From assembly GCA_037349105.1 (NCBI GenBank), contig JAYJMM010000119.1, forward strand, positions 3,111,001-3,175,000: a DNA stretch of 64,000 bases. Direction: 5' to 3'. The notes beneath the pieces are model-generated. The model had not been told where the DNA came from, searched no databases, and saw only the letters and a program-made list of their open reading frames with translations. Origin of the DNA: Limnomonas spitsbergensis. Taxonomy: Eukaryota > Chlorophyta > Chlorophyceae > Chlamydomonadales. Below are positions 11,501-23,552 of this stretch, one piece after another. The translations under genes and the position numbers were made by a program. Every line of letters starts with the position of its first letter. The first letter of the stretch is position 1.

Positions 11501-14500
11501 CTCTGCCTCCAGTCCCCCCTCCCACCAGCGCACTCTGACCTCCTCCGCCACTAAGCCCCCCTCGACCCAGTGCACTCCTGTCTCCTCCGCCACCAAGCCC
11601 CCCTCTCCTCAGCGCACTCCGACCTCCTCCGTCACCAAGCCCCCCTCCCCCCGTCGCACTCTGACCTCCTCCGCCACCAAGCCCCCCTCTCACCAGCGCA
11701 CTCCGACCTCCTCCGCCACCAGCCCCCCCTCCCCCAGCGCACTCCAACCTCCGTGCCACCAAGCCCCCCTCCTACCAGCGCACTCTGACCTCCTCCACCA
11801 CCAAGCACCCCTCTCCCCAGCGCACTGTGACCTCCTCCGCCACCAAGCCCCCCTCCCCCAGCGCACTCAAACCCCCTCCACCACCAAGCCCCCCCCCCCC
11901 TAGCGCACTCTTGACCTCCTCCGCCACCAGTCCCCCCTCCCCCATGCACACTCCGACCTCCTCCGCCACCAGGCCCCCTCCCCCATCGCACTCCTGTCTC
12001 CTCAACAGCCCCCCCTCCCCCCCGCGCACTGCGACCTCCTCCGCCACCAGCCCCCCCTCCCCCAGCGCACTCCAACCTCCCCCGCCACCAGCCCCCCCTC
12101 CCCCCCGCGCACTCCAACCTCCTCCGCCACCATTCCCCCTCGCCCCAACACACTCTGACCTCCTCTGCCTCCAGCCCCCCCTCCCCCCTCTGCACACTCT
12201 GACCTCCTCCACCACCAGTCCCCCTCCCCCCAACACACTCTGACCTCCTCTGCCTCCAGTCCCCCCTCCCACCAGCGCACTCTGACCTCCTCCGCCACTA
12301 AGCCCCCCTCGACCCAGTGCACTCCTGTCTCCTCCGCCACCAAGCCCCCCTCTCCACAGCGCACTCCGACCTCCTCCGTCACCAAGCCCCCCTCCCCCCG
12401 TCGCACTCTGACCTCCTCCGCCACCAAGCCCCCCTCTCACCAGCGCACTCCGACCTCCTCCGCCACCAGCCCCCCCTCCCCCAGCGCACTCCAACCTCCC
12501 TGCCACCAAGCCCCCCTCCTACCAGCGCACTCTGACCTCCTCCACCACCAAGCACCCCTCTCCCCAGCGCACTGTGACCTCCTCCGCCACCAAGCCCCCC
12601 TCCCCCAGCGCACTCAAACCCCCTCCACCACCAAGCCCCCCCCCCCTAGCGCACTCTTGACCTCCTCCGCCACCAGTCCCCCCTCCCCCATGCACACTCC
12701 GACCTCCTCCGCCACCAGGCCCCCTCCCCCATCGCACTCCTGTCTCCTCAACAGCCCCCCCTCCCCACCGCGCACTGCGACCTCCTCCGCCACCAGCCCC
12801 CCCTCCCCCAGCGCACTCCAACCTCCCCCGCCACCAGCCCCCCCTCCCCCCCGCGCACTCCAACCTCCTCCGCCACCATTCCCCCTCGCCCCAACACACT
12901 CTGACCTCCTCTGCCTCCAGCCCCCCCTCCCCCCAACACACTCTGACCTCCTCCACCACCAGTCCCCCTCCCCCCAACACACTCTGACCTCCTCTGCCTC
13001 CAGTCCCCCCTCCCACCAGCGCACTCTGACCTCCTCCGCCACTAAGCCCCCCTCGACCCAGTGCACTCCTGTCTCCTCCGCCACCAAGCCCCCCTCTCCT
13101 CAGCGCACTCCGACCTCCTCCGTCACCAAGCCCCCCTCCCCCCGTCGCACTCTGACCTCCTCCGCCACCAAGCCCCCCTCTCACCAGCGCACTCCGACCT
13201 CCTCCGCCACCAGCCCCCCCTCCCCCAGCGCACTCCAACCTCCCTGCCACCAAGCCCCCCTCCTACCAGCGCACTCTGACCTCCTCCACCACCAAGCACC
13301 CCTCTCCCCAGCGCACTGTGACCTCCTCCGCCACCAAGCCCCCCTCCCCCAGCGCACTCAAACCCCCTCCACCACCAAGCCCCCCCCCCCTAGCGCACTC
13401 TTGACCTCCTCCGCCACCAGTCCCCCCTCCCCCATGCACACTCCGACCTCCTCCGCCACCAGGCCCCCTCCCCCATCGCACTCCTGTCTCCTCAACAGCC
13501 CCCCCTCCCCCCCGCGCACTGCGACCTCCTCCGCCACCAGCCCCCCCTCCCCCAGCGCACTCCAACCTCCCCCGCCACCAGCCCCCCCTCCCCCCCGCGC
13601 ACTCCAACCTCCTCCGCCACCATTCCCCCTCGCCCCAACACACTCTGACCTCCTCTGCCTCCAGCCCCCCCTCCCCCCTCTGCACACTCTGACCTCCTCC
13701 ACCACCAGTCCCCCTCCCCCCAACACACTCTGACCTCCTCTGCCTCCAGTCCCCCCTCCCACCAGCGCACTCTGACCTCCTCCGCCACTAAGCCCCCCTC
13801 GACCCAGTGCACTCCTGTCTCCTCCGCCACCAAGCCCCCCTCTCCACAGCGCACTCCGACCTCCTCCGTCACCAAGCCCCCCTCCCCCCGTCGCACTCTG
13901 ACCTCCTCCGCCACCAAGCCCCCCTCTCACCAGCGCACTCCGACCTCCTCCGCCACCAGCCCCCCCTCCCCCAGCGCACTCCAACCTCCCTGCCACCAAG
14001 CCCCCCTCCTACCAGCGCACTCTGACCTCCTCCACCACCAAGCACCCCTCTCCCCAGCGCACTGTGACCTCCTCCGCCACCAAGCCCCCCTCCCCCAGCG
14101 CACTCAAACCCCCTCCACCACCAAGCCCCCCCCCCCTAGCGCACTCTTGACCTCCTCCGCCACCAGTCCCCCCTCCCCCATGCACACTCCGACCTCCTCC
14201 GCCACCAGGCCCCCTCCCCCATCGCACTCCTGTCTCCTCAACAGCCCCCCCTCCCCCCCGCGCACTGCGACCTCCTCCGCCACCAGCCCCCCCTCCCCCA
14301 GCGCACTCCAACCTCCCCCGCCACCAGCCCCCCCTCCCCCCCGCGCACTCCAACCTCCTCCGCCACCATTCCCCCTCGCCCCAACACACTCTGACCTCCT
14401 CTGCCTCCAGCCCCCCCTCCCCCCAGCGCACTCTGACCTCCTCCGCCCCCAGCCCCCCTCCACCCAACACACTCTGACCTCCTCCACCACCAGTCCCCTT

Positions 14501-14760
14501 CCCCCCAACACACTCTGACCTCCTCTGCCTCCAGTCCCCCCTCCCCCCAGCGCACTCTGACCTCCTCCGCCACTAAGCCCCCCTCAACCCTGTGCACTCC
14601 TGTCTCCTCCGCCACCAAGCCCCCCTCTCCTCAGCGCACTCCGACCTCCTCCGTCACCAAGCCCCCCTCTCCCCATCGCACTCTGACCTCCTCCGCCACC
14701 AAGCCCCCCTCTCACCAGCGCACTCTGACCTCCTCCGCCAACAGTCTTCCCTCCCCCCAA
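8590..14760. repeat. 6-kb C-rich minisatellite with higher-order repeats
   Basis: The basic unit of about 42 to 44 bp is GCGCACTCYGACCTCCTCCG, then CCACCAGCCCCCCCTCCCCCA with variants. From about 10800 the units are ordered into a higher-order repeat: a recognisable segment (CCCAGTGCACTCCTGTCTCC) starts near 10824, 11568, 12315, 13059, 13805 and, more diverged, 14588. Spacing is 744 to 747 bp. Alternate copies differ in a fixed way (CCCCAACACACTC versus CCCCTCTGCACACTC), so the true period is about 1,491 bp. The plus strand is almost all pyrimidine, so the minus strand carries dense G-runs. Open frames in all six phases are shadows. Confidence 0.95.
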
Positions 14761-15129
14761 ATGCTATAGATGGGCCCTAGTGGCCCACTTGCTCTATAGA
14801 TTTTGGTTTAACTCTTTAATTCCCCTTCTTTAGCCCCCATTCACCATTCCCTTTCTTTCATCATTCCCAGTCTCCAGTGCCTCCTTTGAAGTCGATTCGC
14901 CGATCTCCGGCATACGCCTCAATTTCAGCGTGTTAAATATGCACACATGTATATATTAATTGTGCGATCTCTTTTAGGCCGAAAGAAGTGGGTTCATATG
15001 AGTATCCCCCTTGCGGTACATACTGTATACCCCCCTCGCGGTACGTACGAGTTATGGGAGACCTGACTATCATGCAACATGACAGTACTTTTCACTTCAT
15101 CCATATCGGATGCTGGCCAAAAGTTAATG
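14761..15129. other. No gene recognised
   Basis: Transition from the minisatellite to dispersed elements. It contains two short copies of CGCGGTACRTAC with ATACCCCC or GTATCCCC context near 15000-15050. No coding region could be supported. Confidence 0.5.
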
Positions 15130-15480
15130 ACGTTGCACTTCTAGGTGTTGGCACTCGTTGACGCAGCCTATGAGCAAGCACGGCTGGACGCAAGCGGCGG
15201 TGGGGACCCTACCACCGATCCCAGGTCAGAGGCGCCGTTGTCGTTTACCTTTCCGGCCTTCTCTCTTGATCTTTTTTTGTTTGTTGTTGTTGTTGTTTGC
15301 CCCCTTACTAGATTCTTCTCTTCTCCCTTCTGATCAGTGGGGCGCCCTCGAGGCCAAGCAGGGGTGGGATACGGAGATACGCTTGCTTATGTGGACTTTT
15401 TTTGGAGAGGCTTTGTTCAGGGCTACTCTCTAGTGGAACTCAGGGGTCGGACTTGGTCTTCTTTACCTTCCGGCCTCATG
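15130..15480 (+). mobile_element. LINE fragment, internally deleted
   Basis: The first part encodes VLALVDAAYEQARLDASGGG, matching the frame seen on the minus strand near 39500. It then jumps to the 3' untranslated region (TTGTTGTTGTTGTTTGCCCC, then GATCAGTGGGGCGCCCTCGA) that is also seen, reversed, near 32640 and 38940. The zinc-finger part of the LINE protein between these two is missing. It ends at CCGGCCTC beside a TA/CA microsatellite, so the LINE 3' terminus is also missing. Confidence 0.75.
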
Positions 15481-15525
15481 GTATATATATATATATACAT
15501 ATATATTCATGTATGTATGTACCTA
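15481..15525. repeat. TA/CA/TG microsatellite
   Basis: TATATATATATATACATATATA followed by CATGTATGTATGTA, directly abutting the truncated LINE copy. Confidence 0.9.
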
Positions 15526-15601
15526 GGACCGTAGTAGTTATTATCACGACATGTACTGGATTACTGATGTTCTATTTGTGTACCGTAGATTTGCGTTGCC
15601 T

Positions 15602-18600
15602 TGTCACGACGTATGACTGCACCGTGCGTTTGACAGCGCCAACTGTTTTTTCGGTTGGAAGTTATGTGTGAACCTGTACAAGTGTGTTTGCCGTCTTAGA
15701 GGATCCCGAACTGGGTCCTTTACTTTTTCTTTCTTACTTGATATCACGGCCTTCAATAGACTCTTAACGTTTCTAGCTATTGTTCCTGATCATCGATCTG
15801 CAAGTTAATCGTCAACCAAAGTCTTACTAAGGGGAAACTGGCAGAGCAACTAGGCCAACAGCGACTCTATAAGCATCAACAAGTCTCCTGATACGAAGCT
15901 GGCAGAGCACCTAGGCCAACAGTCGACTATCTGCAGCAATTAGAGTTATTCCTGCCTCTTAACAAGGCATATCTCCAGCCTTACAGCTGGATATTACCAC
16001 CAACCCACCATCACATCTCCAAACTACAGCCTTTCCTTTGGCTCCAAGTCGACCATCTGATTCATCAGAGATATCTTCAGTCACCAGAAGTCGCCAAGCA
16101 AGCGACTCACCACAGCAGATCAACGGCCACAATCGCCCAAGGTCGTCCCAAGAAACCTATAAGTACCTCAAGTGTCGAGGCTTTACGAGATCTTGTCAAC
16201 AGTATTGAAGAAGTCCAGGTGAAGTAGCAAGAGCTTTCACCTGTTATCGAGCTGAGTTCACTGAGTTACAGCAGTGGATCGAGAAGCTCCTACTATAAGC
16301 TCTGTAAGAGTTTATTAGTACTTGTTTAAGAAAGAAAAAGTCCGATTAGGATCACCTCTAGTCGACTGTAGTGGAAAATCGGTCGTTCTAAAGCCGATAA
16401 AAAGGTGAAGATGAGCGGATCAGGGGCTGTAGAAGTGCCCAAAGTCGCTCAAGAGATAGCAACGGATAGTGTTGCTCAGAACACAAGGGGTGCTCTAGCG
16501 GCAAAGGGAGCTGCGAAGGTGCAGCCTAAGGGTAATGAAGAGACCTCTTCTCTCCCTGTACCGTTAATTGAGGTATTCATATCTAATTGGCAGAAGATTT
16601 ATGACAGGGCATGAACTGATCAGGTATGCATGGACTCTGTCAGGATCAAGCAGGAAGCAGTGGACTTGGCAGAGATGGGGTTGAAAAACCTAGCTATTAA
16701 CTGTAGCAAGGAAGAGTACGACGAACTCAATGACAAGAAGGATCTCTTGATAGACGAGAGGAATGCCGCGTTAAGAGCTGCAATGGCAGTGTCACCTAAA
16801 AAGGTGACAAGGGCTGTCATTGACGTTGAAACTTCAGAGAAACCAAACATGTTGCTGCCCAACCCAGTGTACGAGTACCTAAGAAGGGAGAGTGTTAGGT
16901 GTGCAAATACTGGAACTCCGTCAAAGATGACGGCTGCTACTCGACTGGCAGTACCAGTGTTTGACACTGCTAGTGATGGTGGTTCACAGGCTGGCTCTGT
17001 CGAGTCAGTAACAACATCCACGTGTGCTCCCGAGGTCACTGTTCCAATGCAGTCTGCGGCGCCTTTTGCGGTGCATGAGCCCATGGCGCAGAATGCACCA
17101 GTGCATGTGCCTGTTGCGGACATCCCAGTATTCGTGCCTGTTGCTGCTGCCGCTTCTGTCCCTCCCTCCAATGCTGCGCCTGTTCAGAGTGCATCTGTGA
17201 GAAGAGAAGGTCATGGTGTGGAATCTGGATCATCACGTCCGCCACCGCCACCACCGCCGCCGCCGACGCAAGTCCCTGCAAGGTCGGCTGGACAGACGCA
17301 CAACGTACCAGTCTACCCACAGTCTGGACGATATGAAGATTCTGTGCCACGGATGCAAGGTTTGGCGTCCGTGTCGGAAGAACCTGAAGGTGAAGGATCT
17401 GGGGGAAGCACCGGGGATGATGTCACCGCTGGAGAACCCCAAGCACAAGGTAACCGATTCACGGGACCTGCTGCATCACAGTCGTTTCATACGGTTGTGG
17501 GCACTGAGCATTCCAATTGGAATACTCCTATCACTCAGGGCTTAGTTGGTTCTGGTCTGGATAGCTCCAGGGTTAGGGCAGCCCGGGAGAGGGCGGCGCT
17601 TGCTCAGAGACTGCTACTGGAATATGATCGCCGACAGCAAGGTGAGGATGCAGCTAGAAACGCTGCAATGACCATTGAGCCCCTGCGGGCAGGCACCAGA
17701 GGTACGGCAGCTGCACCGTCCCAGGAACGCAGCCATCAAGAGCCGTCCCAGGAGGATCAGAGTAGGTTCAGGCCTGCTCAGCAGGTACCTAGAGAGCCTC
17801 CATGGAATGGGTTTCCATCTGTGAGAGATTCTAGTCAGAGTCAAAGAGAGCACCGGTTCTCTGTTCAAAGTCAGGGCACCAATCAGGGTCATGGGCATGA
17901 TCAAAATCAAGGTCAGTCGCAATGGCAGGGCATGAATCAGAACCTGCGGTATGGACAGCAAGACCGAGGTGAGTTCCACGGAGGTGGGACAGGAACTGGC
18001 TATAGTCAAGGGCCAGCAGGAGGTAACCAACCACCTAATGGTGGACCACCTTCGGGTGGGGGTCAGCCTCCCGGTCACAGATGGGTGTCAAGACAAGGTG
18101 TGTTGTACGGGTCAGTTTACCTTGCTAGGAGTCATGCACCTGCAGGAGGAGATCCTGGTGGACGCCCTGATTCAGAGAGTGCTACACCGGGTCCATTGAA
18201 TTGGCTGACTGATGTCAGATTGGATGGGAAGACTGTGATTGATTCGTCAAAGGTTGTTGAATTTTGAGCGACTGAGAGCATTATCTCTCACAGGATATGG
18301 GAACGATCACTCAGGTTGTTCTGGGGGAATAACGTGCACAGGCTGCACGATGTTGTGTCTGCCCAGGTGAGCATCATCATGAGCACAATTCTGCCAGCAG
18401 GGGTCGCTTTTCTCAAAAAGCACTTCGCAGAGCTAGAATACCTGTGCCCCAGTGCAATGCCGCCCTTGGTGAGAGCCATTGAGGGAAGAGACGGCATTAC
18501 TAGGAATGATTTCCTGCAGGATGGCACTCAAACCATCATGGGGAACATGAGGAGGAATAAGATGATCCTGATGGGGGTCGAGGAGGCTGGGGTACGAGAG

Positions 18601-19163
18601 TACGAGCCTTATCCATTACAGGACGAGCCCTACAGCTTTATTGAAGCTCTGTTGATGGTAGCCAAGCGCTACCTCAACGTTGCAACATCAGCTGAAATGG
18701 CCATTTGGACCCAGGGCTGCATCATGGGTAAGCAGAATCAGCTTGACAGGACGGTACTTGTCAGCGAGAACCCCAGGCAGTTTGGGATCAGGTGTCTGTC
18801 AGTTTACTCAGCGTTTCAAGGGTCTAACAAGATCGCTTACAATGGGACGATTGAGAGGACATCCATCATTGATGTGATCATGCGTAGTGTACCAGTGTAC
18901 CTCCAGGAGGTGTGTGAGAGAGAGCTACAGGGTTTGGGTGTTGAAGATGACAACATCAGAGTCCAGGCGAGTGTGATCATTGAGGCCATGCAGAATGCCT
19001 ATGAGTACCGTGTGAGGACACAGGTCAGGAAGGGTATCAGGTATGAGGATCTGGCTGCAGAGGGGAGCAAAGATGCTGGAAGAAGAAACCAGAATTCTGG
19101 TCAGCATGCTACACCTCGGAGTCACGCCACTGAGGTGAGATCAGGTGTAGGGGGTTACCCTAG
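15602..19163 (+). repeat. Outer inverted repeat, left arm (3.56 kb)
   Basis: This segment matches the reverse complement of 19345-22906 with no net length change: paired coordinates sum to 38508 throughout. The arms are similar but not identical, with scattered substitutions, so they are an aged inverted duplication and not an assembly fold-back. The arm holds a leader of about 800 bp plus a gag-like reading frame. Identity breaks abruptly at GTCACGAC on the outside and just after GGGTTACCCTAG on the inside. Confidence 0.93.
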
Positions 19164-19281
19164 CACTATGCACCCGCATCGCGGCCCGAGCGCCGGATCA
19201 TCCAGGCCTTTCCAGGCTGGAAGAGGAGGAGGTGGGTACAGCAATGTGCAGCGACCAACAGGATCGGGTGTCGCGGCATAG
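16405..19281 (+). pseudogene. LTR-retroelement gag-like frame, left copy
   Basis: One frame runs from MKMSGSGAVEVPK at 16405 to 19281, interrupted by TGA at 16612-16614 and TGA at 18265-18267. Order: a 69-codon leader frame; a Lys/Glu-rich segment (EMGLKNLAINCSKEEYDELN); an Ala/Pro-rich linker with a proline run; a Gln/Gly-rich repeat region; then after the second stop a globular part resembling a capsid domain (NNVHRLHDVVSAQVSIIMS to ITRNDFLQDGTQTI). The final 39 codons lie beyond the inverted repeat and are Gly/Arg-rich. The second stop is absent from the other copy, which has Ser there. I infer Gag from the adjacent nucleocapsid and protease; no specific clade is claimed. Confidence 0.65.
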
Positions 19282-19340
19282 GGGTGCACCCTAAGGAATA
19301 GGTGCACCAAGCAAAAAGAACACAAGACATTGGTTATACC

Positions 19341-22103
19341 CTATCTAGGGTAACCCCCTGCACCTGGTCTCACCTCAGTGGCGTGACTCCGAGGTATAGT
19401 ATGCTGACCAGAATTCTGGTTTCTTCTTCCAGCATCTTTGCTCCCCTCTGCAGTCAGGTCCTCATACCTGATACCCTTCCTGACCTGTGACCTCACACGG
19501 TACTCATAGGCATTCTGCATGGCCTCAATGATCACACTCGCCTGGACTCTGAAGTTGTCATCTTCAACACCCAAACCCTGTAGCTCTCTCTCACACACCT
19601 CCTGGAGGTACACTGGTACACCACGCATGATCACATCAATGATAGATGTCCTCTCAATCGTCCCATTGTAAGCGATCTTGTTAGACCCCTGAAACGCTGA
19701 GTAAACTGACAGACACCTGACCCCAAACTGCCTGGGGTTCTCGCTGACAAGTACCGTCCTGTCAAGCTGATTCTGCTTACCCATGATGCAACCCTGGGTC
19801 CAAATGGCCAATTCAGCCGATGTTGCAACGTTGAGATAGCGCTTGGCTACCATCAACAGGGCTTCAATAAAGCTGTAGGGCTCGTCCTGTAAAGGATAAG
19901 GCTCGTACTCTCGTACCCCAGCCTCCTCGACCCCCAGAAGGATCATCTTATTCCTCCTCATATTTCCCATGATGGTTTGAGTGCCATCCTGTAGGAAATC
20001 ATTCCTGGTACTGCCGTCCCTGCCCTCAATGGCTCTCACCATGGGCGGCATTGCACTGGGGCACAGATACTCTAGCTCTGCGAAGTGCTTTTTGAGAAAA
20101 ACGACCCCTGCTGGCAGAATTGTGCTCATGATGATGCTCACCTGGGCAGACACGGCATCGTGCAGCCTGTGCACGTTATTCCCCCAGAACAACCTGAGTG
20201 ATCTGTCCCATATCCTGTGAGAGATAATGCTCTCAGTCGCTGAAAATTCAACAACCTTTGACGAGTCAATCACAGTCTTCCCATCTAGCTTGACATCAGT
20301 CAGCCAATTTACTGGACCCGGTGTGGCCCTATCTGAATCAGGGCGTCCACCAGGATCACCTCATGCAGGAGCACGGCTCCTGGCAGGGTCTGCAGACCCA
20401 TACAACACACCTTGTCTTGACACCCATCTGTGACCGGGAGGCTGACCCCCACCCGAAGATGGTCCACCATTAGGTGGTTGGTTACCTCCTGCTGGCCCTT
20501 GACTATAGCCAGTTCCTGTCCCACCTCCGTGGAACTCACCTTGGTCTTGCTGTCCATACCTCAGGTTCTGAATCATGCCCTGTCCTTGAGACTGACCTTG
20601 ATGTTGATCATGCCCTTGACCCTGATTGGTGCCCTGACCTTGACCAGAGAACCGGTGCTCTCTTTGACTCTGACTAGAATCTCTCACAGAGGGAAACCCA
20701 TTCCATGGGTGCTCTCTAGGTACCTGCTGAGCAGGCCTGAACCTACTCTGATCCTCTTGGGACGGCTCTTGATAGCTGCGTTCCTGGAACGGTGCAGCTG
20801 ACGTACCTATGGTGCCTGCCCGCAGGGGCTCAATGATCACTGCAGCGGTTCTAGCTGCATCCTCACCTTGCTGTCGGCGATCATATTCCAGTAGCAATCT
20901 CTGGGCAAGCGCCGCCCTCTCGCGGGTTGCCCTAACCCTGGAGCTATCCAGACCAGAACCAACTAAGCCCTGAGTGACAGGAGTATTCCAATTGGAATGC
21001 TCAGTGCCCGCAGCCGTATGAAACGACTGTGATGCAGCATGTCCCGTGAATCGGTTACCTTGTGCTTGGGGTTCTCCAGCGGTGACATCATCCCCGGTGC
21101 TTCCCCCAGATCCTTCACCTTCAGGTTCTTCCGACACGGACGCCAAACCTTGCATCCGTGGCACAGAATCTTCATATCGTCCAGACTGTGGGTAGACTGG
21201 TACGTTGTGCGTCTGTCCAGCCGACCTTGCAGGGACTTGCGTCGGCGGCGGCGGTGGTGGCGGTGGCGGACGTGATGATCCAGATTCCACACCATGACCT
21301 TCTCTTCTCACAGATGCACTCTGAACAGGCGCAGCATTGGAGGGAGGGACAGAAGCGGCAGCAGCAACAGGCACGAATATTGGGATGTCCGCAACAGGCA
21401 CATGCACTGGTGCATTCTGCGCCATGGGCTCATGCACCGCAAAAGGCGCCGCAGACTGCATTGGAACAGTGACCTCGGGAGCACACGTGGATGTTGTTAC
21501 TGACTCGACAGAGCCAGCCTGTGAACCACCATCACTAGCAGTGTCAAACACTGGTACTGCCAGTCGAGTAGCAGCCGTCATCTTTGACGGAGTTCCAGTA
21601 TTTGCACACCTAACACTCTCCCTTCTTAGGTACTCGTACACAGGGTTGGGCATCAGCATGTTTAGTTTCTCTGAAGTTTCATCGTCAGTTACAGCCCTTG
21701 TCACCTTTTTAGGTGACACTGCCATTGCAGCCTTTAACGCTGCATTCCTCTCGTCTATCAAGAGATCCTTCTTGTCATTGAGATCGTCGTACTCTTCCTT
21801 GCTACAGTTAATAGCTAGGTTTTTCAACCCCATCTCTGCCAAGTCCACTGCTTCCTGCTTGATCCTGACAGAGTCCATGCATACCTGATCAGTTCATGCC
21901 ATGTCATAAATCTTCTGCCAGGTAGATATGAATACCTCAATTAACGGTACAGGGAGAGAAGAGGTCTCTCCATTACCCTTAGGCTGCACCTTCGCAGCTT
22001 CCTTTGCCGCTAAAGCACCCCTTTTGTTCTGAGCAACACTATCCGTTACTATCTCTTGAGCAACTTTGGGAACTTCTACAGCCCCTGATCCGCTCATCTT
22101 CAC
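19341..22103 (-). pseudogene. LTR-retroelement gag-like frame, right copy
   Basis: Inverted copy of the gag-like frame. Reading on the minus strand, the leader frame starts at 22103 and ends at the same TGA as the left copy. The main frame starts at 21878 and is stopped at 20361 by TGA where the left copy has GGA (Gly). The same frame continues to 19341. The capsid-like part is intact here and has Ser in place of the left copy's second stop. The two copies were therefore disabled independently at different codons. It lacks the Gly/Arg-rich tail because the repeat arm ends there. Confidence 0.65.
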
Positions 22104-22906
22104 CTTTTTATCGGCTTTAGAACGACCGATTTTCCACTACAGTCGACTAGAGGTGATCCTAATCGGACTTTTTCTTTCTTAAAAAAGTACTAATAAACTC
22201 TTACAGAGCTTATAGTAAGAGCTTCTCGACTCACTGCTGTAACTCAGTGAAATCAGCTCGATAACAGGTGATAGCTCTTGCTACTTCACCTGGACTTCTT
22301 CGATACTGTTGACAAGATCTCGTTAAGCCTCGACACTCGAGGTACTTATGGGTTTCTTGGGACGATCTTGGGCGATTGTGGCCGTTGATCTGTGGTGATG
22401 AGTCGCTTGCTTGGCGACTTCTGGTGACTGAAGATATCTCTGATGAATCAGATGGTCGACTTGGAGCCAAAGGAAAGGCTGTAGATTGGAGATGTGATGG
22501 TGGGTTGGTGGTAATATCCAGCTGTAAGACTGGAGATATGCCTTGCTAAGAGGCAGGAATAACGCTATTTGCTGCAGATGGTCGACTGTTGGCCTAGGTG
22601 CTCTGCCAGCTTCGTATCAGGAGACTTGTTGATGCTTATAGAGTCGCTGTTGGCCTAGTTGCTCTGCCAGTTTCCCCTTAGTAAGACTTGGATTGACGAT
22701 TAACTTGCAGATTGATAATCAGGAACAATAGCTAGAAACGTTAAGAGTCTATTGAAGGCCGTGAAATCAAGTAAGAAAGAAAAAGTAAAGGACCCAGTTC
22801 GGGATCCTCTAAGACGGCAACCACACTTGTTCAGGTTCACACATAACTTACAACCGAAAAAGCAGTTGTCGCAGTCAAACGCACGGTGCAGTCATACGTC
22901 GTGACA
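19345..22906 (-). repeat. Outer inverted repeat, right arm (3.56 kb)
   Basis: Reverse-complement partner of 15602-19163, separated from it by a 181-bp spacer (19164-19344). Its inner end reads AGGGTAACCC, the reverse of the GGGTTACCCT at the left arm's end. A further direct copy of GGGTTACCCT sits at 22908-22917, immediately outside this arm. Confidence 0.93.
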
Positions 22907-22907
22907 C

Positions 22908-23472
22908 GGGTTACCCTTCCAACAGACCAATGGCAGTTAAAAACTGTCAGATATGTCACGGTGATCACTACCTGGATAAGTGTGATCAGTTGCCTGCTTT
23001 CCTGGCTTCTGCGGCCAGAGGTAGGGCGATGGAGGCTGCAGAGAAAGGACCAAAGTTCGTTGCAGACAAATCTGCAGCAGACGGCGCGCCTATGCCAACT
23101 GCTGCAGTGGCAAGGGCGCAGGTGGATCCAGGTGAACTGCAGAGGGCTGTGCCATATGTGTCCTTAGGGCCTGAGTACATGCCAGAGGCAGAGGTAAAGT
23201 TCAATCTGGACAATCACTATGCCGCGTGTGCGGTAGAGGAGGAGCAGAGTGGAATCAAGTTCCAACAGCGGGAGCAAGGTGAGGACTATGAGCACAGAAA
23301 TGATGCTGCCTACAGAAGCCCAGGGCTTCATGCGCATGCAACAGAGTACCGCGGTGAGGAAGTTCACAGTGCGCAATTAGCGCAATACAATGATGGTTGG
23401 GATGAGCCGGGTGACCCTGATCAAAGCCCAGGGGTTGAAGCACAGGGTTGCTTTGGCTCCAATTACAACTGA
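22908..23472 (+). CDS. Retroelement nucleocapsid segment with zinc knuckle
   Basis: The frame starts GYPSNRP and continues MAVKNCQICHGDHYLDKCDQ, giving a CX2CX3HX4C knuckle, one residue shorter between the second Cys and the His than the usual CX2CX4HX4C. The remainder is acidic and ends FGSNYN. The opening GGT TAC CCT is the same codon triplet, in the same frame, as that at 19153-19161 where the left gag copy leaves the inverted repeat. This suggests gag and this segment were once continuous. The spacing resembles knuckles of BEL/Pao-type Gag proteins, but one short motif is not enough to classify the element. Confidence 0.6.
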
Positions 23473-23552
23473 CATGGAGTACCTGGCACCCATCACCTGA
23501 CAGCTATGGCTGCAGTATTAGGGAGTTTTCGAGATGACTTTGCTAAAAAGGG

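Noticed and set aside
8794..14518. Many 100-350-residue frames on both strands in the C-rich minisatellite
   Set aside because: All six phases are open and encode the repeat unit in different phases; the composition is repeat-driven.
18265..18267. TGA in gag as selenocysteine or programmed readthrough
   Set aside because: The sister copy has Ser at this codon and its own TGA elsewhere, so random decay is the simpler reading.
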